Shown here: in pieces, positions 1-4,257 of the stretch
How positions within the stretch are numbered: the stretch's first letter is position 1
How the letters are laid out: every line of letters begins with the position of its first letter
Assembly (NCBI GenBank): GCA_012032065.1
Contig: JAAURV010000243.1
Span: forward strand, 1 to 5,055
Source of the DNA: Hyphomicrobiales bacterium
Lineage (GTDB): Bacteria; Pseudomonadota; Alphaproteobacteria; Rhizobiales; Aestuariivirgaceae
Direction: 5' to 3'
DNA length: 5,055 nucleotides
Notes under the pieces: generated by a model
The model's input: the letters and a program-made list of their open reading frames with translations, nothing else
What the model was told of the DNA's origin: nothing
The model's database searches: none
Made by a program: the position numbers and the translations under genes

Positions 1-153
1 GAAGCGAACGGCAGGAAAGATATAGGCGCGCTGCGTATCCGTACCCGCGCCACGCGCGATCTTCCGTGTACGGAGTTTCCGGTCAATGACGCCACGGCGC
101 AGACGCAGGGCGTGATCCTCGATCTCGATTACTGGGCGCTGTTGCCGAAGTGA
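1..153 (+). CDS. 3' end of an unidentified gene (partial)
   Basis: Frame 1 is open from the window edge to a TGA at 151-153, giving 50 residues with an ordinary, non-repetitive composition ending DLDYWALLPK. The start lies outside the window. The alternation of hydrophobic and polar residues (GALRIRTRA, GVILDLDYWALL) suggests beta strands at the end of a globular domain, and there is no membrane segment. I do not recognise the family. It ends three bases before a palindromic repeat that may serve as its transcript end. That this is coding rests on the open frame and plausible composition only; the opposite strand is also open over part of this stretch. Confidence 0.5.
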   Translation, partial: EANGRKDIGALRIRTRATRDLPCTEFPVNDATAQTQGVILDLDYWALLPK

Positions 154-156
154 TAG

Positions 157-324
157 GGTCACCCTTCCCCCGTCGGGGGAAGGTGGCGCACCGCTTGCGC
201 GGCAAGCGCGCGCCGGATGAGGGCCTTGATGCAAATTCAGCGCTAAAAGAATGAGACCACGCCACTCCCAAGGTCCTCATCCGGCGCTTCGCGCCACCTT
301 CTCCTTACAGGAGAAGGGTGATCC
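157..324. repeat. Long imperfect inverted repeat made of two hairpins
   Basis: The left arm (157-223) and right arm (275-324) are imperfect reverse complements. Both read, in one orientation or the other, GG(G/A)TCACCCTTC, then a stem-loop, then AAGGTGGCGC and GCGCCGGATGAGG. Each arm has its own perfect 9-bp stem with a 3-nt loop: CCTTCCCCC with GGGGGAAGG at 163-183, and CCTTCTCCT with AGGAGAAGG at 297-317. The left arm carries about 17 extra bases (around 190-208). Similar CACCCTTCTCC...GGATGAGGG palindromes are known as dispersed intergenic repeats in alphaproteobacteria. It could fold into a large cruciform or transcript hairpin and may end transcription of the upstream gene and of parD, but no U-tract is seen. 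Confidence 0.75.
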
Positions 325-352
325 AAAAGCATCGACGAGAAAACTGACTCAC
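305..352 (-). pseudogene. Possible stub of a parE toxin gene, cut off by the repeat
   Basis: A GTG at 352-350 overlaps the parD stop codon as GTGA, the usual coupling arrangement of parD-parE pairs. It reads VSQFSRRCFWITLLL and stops at 307-305, inside the hairpin of the palindromic repeat. The first residues (V/M-S-x-F/Y-x-x-R-R) resemble the beginning of ParE proteins, and the change to unrelated residues coincides with the repeat edge at about 324. Only about seven informative codons support this, so it is a weak call that could be chance. Confidence 0.2.
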
Positions 353-615
353 AGCAACTCTCGCGTCAGCAGCTTCTCTAATCTGGCGAAGGCTTCCTCT
401 CCGTCCCTGGAGGGTCCGCTCGCCATACCGGTATCCCAAAGCCGCCGCAGTTCTTCGACAGCTTGCTGGCGCAGGATGCGGCGGGATTTCCAGTCTCTCA
501 AGGCTTCGCGCATCACTTCGCTGGCCGATGCATATTCGCCAGCCTCGACCACCTGCCGCATTGTGGCTGCCATTTCAGGGGTGAGAGCGACGCTGATTTT
601 CTCGACATTCGACAT
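349..615 (-). CDS. parD: ParD-type ribbon-helix-helix antitoxin, apparently without its toxin
   Basis: This 88-residue protein has the layout of type II ParD/CopG-like antitoxins. An N-terminal beta strand (EKISVALT, residues 5-12) is followed by two helices, the second within EYASASEVMREALR (28-41). That is the ribbon-helix-helix DNA-binding domain, which acts as a dimer. The charged tail (about 45-88) would wrap the toxin. The ATG at 615 has a good ribosome site, AAGGAG at 629-624, 8 nt upstream. ParD normally neutralises a ParE gyrase inhibitor encoded just downstream, but no such gene follows: the next 190 bases are a palindromic repeat. A dyad upstream (639-657) is a candidate site for autorepression. 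The gene is divergent from leuC. The family call is firm; an orphan or trans-acting role is inference. Confidence 0.88.
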   Translation of the reverse strand: MSNVEKISVALTPEMAATMRQVVEAGEYASASEVMREALRDWKSRRILRQQAVEELRRLWDTGMASGPSRDGEEAFARLEKLLTRELL

Positions 616-638
616 ATGGAATTCTCCTTTTGTCCCGT

Positions 639-657
639 GGTAGGCTAGTTTCCTACC
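639..657. promoter_or_regulatory. Dyad upstream of parD, candidate ParD operator
   Basis: GGTAGG and CCTACC form a 6-bp inverted repeat separated by 7 nt, 24 bases upstream of the parD start and just upstream of its ribosome site. ParD-type antitoxins bind such dyads in their own promoters. On the minus strand a weak TTGTCT can be read at its upstream edge, but no convincing -10 stands out, so the promoter itself is not placed. Confidence 0.45.
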
Positions 658-700
658 GCAGACAACGAAAAGTGCGGACGAGGGGTTGCTCCATCGCGGC

Positions 701-728
701 TTGCGTATTGTCCGTCAGCGGCTAAATA
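701..728 (+). promoter_or_regulatory. Weak candidate promoter for leuC
   Basis: TTGCGT (701-706) and TAAATA (723-728) are spaced by 16 nt and lie 30 bases upstream of the leuC start. The match to the housekeeping consensus is partial. No leader peptide, attenuator or riboswitch was seen between here and the start codon. Confidence 0.3.
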
Positions 729-757
729 GCCCGGAAAACACTCATCGGATACATGCC

Positions 758-2005
758 ATGGCCCGTGCGCGCACGCTTTACGACAAAATCTGGGACGATC
801 ATCTGGTCCACGAGGCCGAGGATGGAACCTCGCTCCTCTATATCGACCGGCATCTGGTGCATGAAGTGACGAGCCCGCAGGCCTTCGAGGGGCTTCGTTT
901 GACGGGGCGCACCGTGCGGCACCCGGAGAAGACGCTGGCCGTCGTCGATCACAATGTGCCCACTACCGATCGCAGCAAGGGCATCGCCGAGCCCGAAAGC
1001 CGCATCCAGGTCGAAACCTTGGCCGAGAACGCCCGGGAATTCGGCATCGAATACTTCCACGAGCGCGACAAGCGCCAGGGCATCGTGCATGTGGTCGGCC
1101 CAGAGCAGGGTTTCACCCTGCCCGGCACCACCATCGTCTGCGGCGACAGCCACACCTCGACGCACGGCGCGTTCGGCGCGCTTGCCCATGGCATCGGCAC
1201 GTCCGAAGTCGAGCATGTGCTCGCCACCCAGACGCTGATCCAGAAGAAGGCCAAGAACATGAAGGTCGAGGTGGAGGGTAGGCTCGCTCCCCACGCCACC
1301 GCCAAGGACATCATCCTCGCCATTATCGGCGAAATAGGCACCGCAGGCGGCACCGGGTCGGTCATCGAATATGCGGGCGAAGCGATCCGCGATCTGTCGA
1401 TGGAAGGCCGCATGACCATCTGCAACATGTCGATCGAAGGCGGCGCCCGCGCCGGAATGATAGCGCCGGACGAGACGGCCTATGCCTATCTCAAGGGCCG
1501 CCCCAAATCGCCCAAGGCTGCGGCGTGGGATGCGGCGCGGAAATACTGGGATTCGCTCTCGACCGATGACGGCGCCCATTTCGACCGCGTGGTGAAGCTC
1601 GATGCCGCTTCGCTGCCGCCCATCGTCTCCTGGGGCACAAGCCCGGAAGATGTGGTTTCGGTTCAAGGCGCGGTGCCAAACCCCGACGATATCGCCGACG
1701 AAGGCAAGCGTCAGTCGAAATGGCGCGCACTCGACTACATGGGCCTGAAGCCCGGCCAGAAGATCACCGACATTCCGCTGGATGTGATCTGGATCGGCTC
1801 CTGCACCAACGGCCGCATCGAAGATCTGCGCAATGTGGCGAAGATCGTCGAAGGCAAAAAGATCGCGGGCTCACTGGCCTACGCGATGATCGTTCCCGGT
1901 TCCGGCCTAGTGAAGGAGCAAGCCGAAGCCGAAGGCCTCGATGCGATCTTCAAGGCTGCGGGCTTCGAATGGCGCGAGCCCGGCTGCTCCATGTGCTCGG
2001 CATGA
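758..2005 (+). CDS. leuC: 3-isopropylmalate dehydratase large subunit (main part of a frameshifted gene)
   Basis: LeuC with LeuD isomerises 2- to 3-isopropylmalate in leucine biosynthesis, using a [4Fe-4S] cluster in the cytoplasm. The protein begins MARARTLYDKIWDDHLV, the normal LeuC start. The frame is open further upstream (ATG at 686), but those extra residues are not LeuC-like and the ribosome site at 758 is weak. Aconitase-family signatures are clear: DHNVPT, CGDSHTSTHG (residues 128-137), SCTNGR (348-353, ligand Cys349) and PGCSMC (ligands Cys410 and Cys413). The frame then stops after 415 residues. The family is about 470 long, and the missing end continues in the next frame from about 1997 to 2169. 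Inserting one C (TGC TCG to TGC CTC GGC) restores a 470-residue protein. No leuD is visible. It is either a sequencing error or an inactivated gene. Confidence 0.92.
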   Translation: MARARTLYDKIWDDHLVHEAEDGTSLLYIDRHLVHEVTSPQAFEGLRLTGRTVRHPEKTLAVVDHNVPTTDRSKGIAEPESRIQVETLAENAREFGIEYFHERDKRQGIVHVVGPEQGFTLPGTTIVCGDSHTSTHGAFGALAHGIGTSEVEHVLATQTLIQKKAKNMKVEVEGRLAPHATAKDIILAIIGEIGTAGGTGSVIEYAGEAIRDLSMEGRMTICNMSIEGGARAGMIAPDETAYAYLKGRPKSPKAAAWDAARKYWDSLSTDDGAHFDRVVKLDAASLPPIVSWGTSPEDVVSVQGAVPNPDDIADEGKRQSKWRALDYMGLKPGQKITDIPLDVIWIGSCTNGRIEDLRNVAKIVEGKKIAGSLAYAMIVPGSGLVKEQAEAEGLDAIFKAAGFEWREPGCSMCSA

Positions 2006-2169
2006 ACCCGGACCAGCTGAAGCCCGGCCAGCGGTGCGCCTCCACCTCCAACCGCAACTTCGAAGGCCGCCAGGGCTATCGCGGCCGCACCCATCTGGTG
2101 TCGCCGCAAATGGCGGCCGCTGCGGCGCTGGCGGGGCGGTTCGTGGACATCCGCGGTTTCCGTACCTGA
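2002..2169 (+). pseudogene. leuC: C-terminal fragment of leuC in the shifted frame
   Basis: This stretch encodes MNPDQLKPGQRC, then STSNRNFEGRQG, RTHLVSP and a final FVDIRGF, which is the standard LeuC C-terminus following the CSMC cysteine pair. It includes the conserved arginine-rich substrate region (CASTSNRNFEGRQG). It lies one frame off from the main leuC frame. Its first codon, ATG at 2002-2004, overlaps the premature TGA at 2003-2005 as ATGA, so reinitiation is conceivable, though no ribosome site is obvious. The simplest view is that this is the rest of one leuC gene split by a single missing base. Confidence 0.85.
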
Positions 2170-2200
2170 AAAACTAAGACATCAGTGACCGCAGGCGGAG

Positions 2201-2521
2201 TTAGGCCGCTCTTACGTAGAGCCTCTTTATGCTCTTGAGGTCCCGGCCGAGCGCGCGTTCGGCTTGCCAAATGTCATAAGCTCCCTGCATTCGCACCCAC
2301 ACCCCGGCTCCATCACCGAACAACCTGCCGAGCCGGACCGCGACCGCAGGCGACACGGGCTTCCGCTCTTTCAGAATGTCGTGAAGATGCTGCCGGGAAA
2401 TGCCGAGCAGGCCCGCTATCTCGGTCTTGCTCCTATCTGCGGCCTCGATCACTTCGCGCAGCAACTCGCCGGGATGGGTAGGGCAGCGGTTCTGATTTCG
2501 TCTTGCTGCATACTCGGACAT
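2201..2521 (-). CDS. higA: HigA-family antitoxin and transcriptional repressor
   Basis: This 106-residue protein matches the HigA addiction-module antidote family. It has CPTHPGELLRE near the start (13-23), a Cro/C1-type helix-turn-helix at about 31-51 (KTEIAGLLGISRQHLHDIL), and the family features AVRLGRLFG and YDIWQAERALG. It should bind and neutralise HigB and repress the operon. I chose the ATG at 2521 because GAGGAA lies 8 nt upstream; a GTG two codons earlier (2527) would be too close to that site. The gene starts 12 nt after the higB stop, so the two are co-transcribed in the order toxin then antitoxin, as is typical of HigBA. It ends 31 bases from the convergent leuC stop, with no evident terminator between them. 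Confidence 0.9.
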   Translation of the reverse strand: MSEYAARRNQNRCPTHPGELLREVIEAADRSKTEIAGLLGISRQHLHDILKERKPVSPAVAVRLGRLFGDGAGVWVRMQGAYDIWQAERALGRDLKSIKRLYVRAA

Positions 2522-2533
2522 GATCACGTTTCC

Positions 2534-2812
2534 TCAATGATATTGCTCGAAGTCGACACGAAACGCGTCACCTTCGTCGAACTCGAATGTAATGCACCAC
2601 GGCCTGTTGACGTGAACAGTATAACGAACGGGAACAAAACCTTTCAGGGCATGAAAATCGAAGCCTGGAAGGTTCATCTGCTCCGCCGCGCTCACGACAT
2701 CAAGCCGGTCAAGACGGACAAGAATGCGCCGGTGCAATTTGCCGCCAATTCTCGCTGTACGGCCCGTCGACCACAATTTGGCGAGCGCCTTGCTCCGGAA
2801 CGTCTTGATCAC
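2534..2812 (-). CDS. higB: HigB-family mRNA interferase toxin with altered conserved residues
   Basis: This 92-residue, RelE-fold protein has the HigB pattern: a start of (V/M)IKTFRSKAL, MNLPGFDFHALKG (46-58), W-x-ITF (72-76), and a C-terminal VDFEQYH. HigB cleaves mRNA on the ribosome when HigA is degraded. The start is GTG at 2812; no other start fits the family N-terminus. There is no room for a ribosome site because the promoter abuts the gene, so translation is probably leaderless. Two positions look unusual against the family as I know it: the arginine normally following the conserved Trp (WRITF) is Cys73, and the terminal DYH is QYH. His54 and Lys57 in FHALKG are kept. The toxin may therefore be weakened. 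The family call is strong; the effect on activity is inference. Confidence 0.88.
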   Translation of the reverse strand: MIKTFRSKALAKLWSTGRTARIGGKLHRRILVRLDRLDVVSAAEQMNLPGFDFHALKGFVPVRYTVHVNRPWCITFEFDEGDAFRVDFEQYH

Positions 2813-2817
2813 AACTG

Positions 2818-2846
2818 ATTGTAAGCGAATGGCTTACAAGTGTCAA
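2818..2846 (-). promoter_or_regulatory. higBA promoter with a built-in HigA operator
   Basis: On the minus strand a perfect -35 (TTGACA, 2846-2841) and a near-perfect -10 (TACAAT, 2823-2818) are 17 nt apart. An exact 8-bp inverted repeat, TTGTAAGC and GCTTACAA with a 5-nt centre (2819-2839), fills the spacer and overlaps the -10. This is the expected place for HigA to bind and block RNA polymerase. Only five bases (CAGTT) separate the -10 from the higB GTG, so the start of transcription should fall at or within that codon. Confidence 0.88.
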
Positions 2847-2876
2847 TGGATTGCTGACGGGCGCGAATTCTCAGCA

Positions 2877-3308
2877 TCATCGGCTGGATGCGCTGGGCGA
2901 GATCGGCTTGCGGCGCCGTCCAGCCGGATTGCCGTTCCTCGGCGCAAGCATCCGGTAACTCGCCTGAACGAGTTTCGAAACATCGTCCCAGTCCACGCGG
3001 TTGCCCAATGTCATGCCCGCGATATCCGGCCACCACACCGGCTTGAAGAAGGGAGGCTCGCGGAAAGCGCCGCTGTCGATGGCCGCCAGGGTAGACCGGA
3101 ATGTCAGGACGCAAGCGGGCCCGTCGGTTCCTGCGGCTTTCGCATAGGCAGGCGGCCATCCCCCATCGATCATCAGAACATGGGCGAAGGTCTTGGCGCG
3201 GATTCGCCAACGTATGCCGGTCCACGCCACTTCCTCGCGCGCATCCGGAAGCGCCAAGCAGATCGGGCGCAGCCGGCTTAGGATCCTCGTCGGGATTTCC
3301 GGGTGCAT
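2877..3308 (-). CDS. MmcQ/YjbR-like protein
   Basis: This 143-residue protein resembles the MmcQ/YjbR family, small alpha/beta proteins often labelled DNA-binding though their role is poorly known. Typical parts are LALPDAREEVAWTG (18-31), WRIRAKTFAHVL (34-45), a TDGPACVLTFR strand (61-71) and the closing VDWDDVSKLVQASYRMLAPR (105-124). The start at 3308 is chosen because GAGGAG sits 7 nt upstream; the frame is open back to 3386 but that extension is not family-like. The last 20 residues are rich in Arg, Pro and Ser and extend beyond the usual end of the family. It ends 31 bases before the -35 of higBA on the same strand, so read-through is possible, but higBA has its own promoter. No catalytic motif is visible and no substrate can be named. 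Confidence 0.75.
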   Translation of the reverse strand: MHPEIPTRILSRLRPICLALPDAREEVAWTGIRWRIRAKTFAHVLMIDGGWPPAYAKAAGTDGPACVLTFRSTLAAIDSGAFREPPFFKPVWWPDIAGMTLGNRVDWDDVSKLVQASYRMLAPRNGNPAGRRRKPISPSASSR

Positions 3309-3340
3309 GCGTGAACTCCTCTGTTCCTTGTAGCATCTTT

Positions 3341-3356
3341 CGAACGGGCACGTTCG
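3341..3356. repeat. Short inverted repeat upstream of the YjbR-like gene
   Basis: CGAACG and CGTTCG form 6-bp arms around GGCA, about 33 bases upstream of the start at 3308, probably in its untranslated leader. It could be an operator or a small RNA hairpin. Its short length makes chance occurrence quite possible. Confidence 0.3.
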
Positions 3357-3373
3357 GCCTTCCCAAATCAATT

Positions 3374-3388
3374 TTGTGCGTTGCACAA
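3374..3388. repeat. Dyad, candidate regulator site
   Basis: TTGTGC and GCACAA are exact 6-bp arms separated by GTT. The dyad lies 66 bases upstream of the YjbR-like start, in a position suited to a repressor site. No promoter elements could be placed with confidence beside it. Confidence 0.3.
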
Positions 3389-3643
3389 CCAGTCCCGAAA
3401 TGTCTCTATTCCCTTGGGTGAGCTTCTGGAATTCACGGCACCGCTTCGAGGCTGTGACATAAAAAATTAATAATTTGAATTGGTTAAGTCGCGGCGTCTC
3501 CTCCGCGTGACAACCGCCGATTTTCTTAATGATACGGTCAATTAACGGTTGATGAACGAAACGTTAAGGATTATGTCACGCACGCGGCGATATGGTGAAC
3601 TCAAGTTCAACCGATTGCCTAAATTTTGACGGGGGACGTCTCA
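3387..3643. other. Non-coding region with an AT-rich core and several inverted repeats
   Basis: This region separates the divergent YjbR-like gene and the small plus-strand ORF. I found no convincing gene in it. The stretch around 3456-3490 is strikingly AT-rich next to its GC-rich flanks. GTGACATAA (3454-3462) recurs inverted as TTATGTCAC (3571-3579), a perfect 9-bp pair about 108 bases apart. A short CGCGG/CCGCG hairpin sits at 3490-3507. Several TTAA words (3467, 3484, 3526, 3542, 3564) are present, but none are spaced as a CtrA site (TTAA-N7-TTAA). It probably holds the promoters of both flanking units, possibly with a small RNA, but nothing specific can be assigned. Confidence 0.6.
3596..3609. 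promoter_or_regulatory. Dyad upstream of the small ORF, candidate operator
   Basis: TGAACT and AGTTCA form a near-perfect 14-bp palindrome with a 2-nt centre, 35 bases upstream of the GTG at 3644. The position suits a transcription factor site. A possible -10 (TAAATT, 3620-3625) follows it but no matching -35 is clear. Confidence 0.35.
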
Positions 3644-3796
3644 GTGGGTAGCTCAGTTCAGGCGGATGCGAAGTTTCTCCGCCGCGTTTTGTTTGGCCTC
3701 GTCGCGCTGACGGTAATGACCGGTGCGCTGGCAGGGTTCACAACGGTTCAGGCCATGACCGAAAAGGCTGGAACCTGCGTTCTTTTCTGCGAGTAA
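3644..3796 (+). CDS. Possible 50-residue membrane or secreted peptide
   Basis: A GTG at 3644 preceded by GGGGGA at 7 nt spacing opens a 50-codon frame ending TAA at 3796. The product starts with a polar stretch carrying Lys10, Arg13 and Arg14, then a hydrophobic run (VLFGLVALTVMTGALAG, 15-31) and a VQA site (35-37) that could be cleaved by signal peptidase. What remains would be only 13 residues, with two cysteines three residues apart (C45 and C49). It could equally be a small inner-membrane protein. It lies 10 bases before the metallopeptidase start and could be co-transcribed with it. I do not recognise a family. Support is the start site plus the signal-like layout. Confidence 0.45.
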   Translation: MGSSVQADAKFLRRVLFGLVALTVMTGALAGFTTVQAMTEKAGTCVLFCE

Positions 3797-3806
3797 CGCA
3801 AAACCG

Positions 3807-4219
3807 GTGACGCGCCGAAACCTCTCTGCGCTGACGGCACCTTCGCTTTCCGATTTCGAACTTCTCGCCGAGGCGGCTTTGCGGCCCTGCCTGCGGAATT
3901 TCGCGCGCTTTGCGGCGATGTGGTTCTGCGGATCGAGGATTTCCCGGCGGACGACGTAGTGAAGGACCTCAAGGCCGAAAGCCCCTTCGATCTTCTGGGC
4001 CTTTTCCAGGGCATCGGGCTTGCTCACGATCAGGCCGTGCCCGAAACTGGACGGCTGCCCAACACCGTTTTTCTCTATCGCCGGCCCATTCTCGACTACT
4101 GGGCCGAAAACGAAGAAACCCTCGGCGCCATCGTCACGCATGTGCTGGTGCACGAGATCGGGCATCATTTTGGGCTGTCCGATGCCGACATGGAGGAGAT
4201 TGAGAAGAGGATTGGATAG
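3807..4219 (+). CDS. Small zincin metallopeptidase family protein, frameshifted
   Basis: The C-terminal frame (3920-4219) carries VLRIEDFPADDVV, SPFDLLGLFQGIGL, RRPILDYWAENEETLG and THVLVHEIGHHFGLSDADM. HEIGH is the HExxH zinc site (4151-4165) of the short zincin-like metallopeptidase family (Pfam Zincin_1, DUF1025). The conserved N-terminal part is in a different frame: from GTG 3807 it reads TAPSLSDFELLAEAAL up to 3881. Adding one G there (TTG GCG GCC CTG) joins it to LPAEFRALCGDVVLRIEDF and gives a normal protein of about 137 residues. As written, only a shortened product from GTG 3920 (99 residues, zinc site kept) could be made. The ribosome site before 3807 is weak. The natural substrate of this family is not known to me. 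Its stop overlaps the hairpin that follows. Confidence 0.8.
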
Positions 4220-4252
4220 ATTTTCTCCCCCAACAAGTTGGGGGAGAAAATC
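4219..4252. terminator. Perfect 16-bp hairpin between convergent genes
   Basis: GATTTTCTCCCCCAAC (4219-4234) and its exact complement (4237-4252) flank only two bases, so in RNA the top pair or pairs would open to a small loop. It fills almost the whole 38-base gap between the convergent metallopeptidase and amine oxidase stops, suggesting a bidirectional transcript end. It lacks the trailing U-run of a standard intrinsic terminator (the 3' side reads AAAATC on both strands), so it may instead block RNA decay or be a dispersed palindrome. Confidence 0.6.
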
Positions 4253-4257
4253 ATCGA

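Noticed and set aside
251..648. Plus-strand open frames opposite parD (starts at 251 and 463)
   Set aside because: They run through the palindromic repeat and antisense to parD. Composition is Ser/Arg-rich with no recognisable domain, while parD has a good ribosome site and a clear family match.
722..1666. Long minus-strand open frame (314 codons) inside leuC
   Set aside because: It is antisense to strongly conserved LeuC sequence and has an Arg/Gly/Asp-rich composition with no family features. Long antisense frames are expected opposite GC-rich genes.
2724..3421. Plus-strand and second minus-strand frames across higB and the YjbR-like gene
   Set aside because: They are shadows in other frames of genes with clear family matches and lack family features or good starts.
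3467..3567. Several TTAA words suggesting CtrA binding
   Set aside because: None of the TTAA pairs has the required 7-nt spacing, and such words are common by chance in an AT-rich stretch.
3633..3665. tRNA-like A-box (GTGGGTAGCTCAGTT)
   Set aside because: The motif resembles a tRNA D-arm, but no acceptor stem, anticodon arm or proper T-arm follows at the right spacing. It lies in the start of the 50-residue frame.
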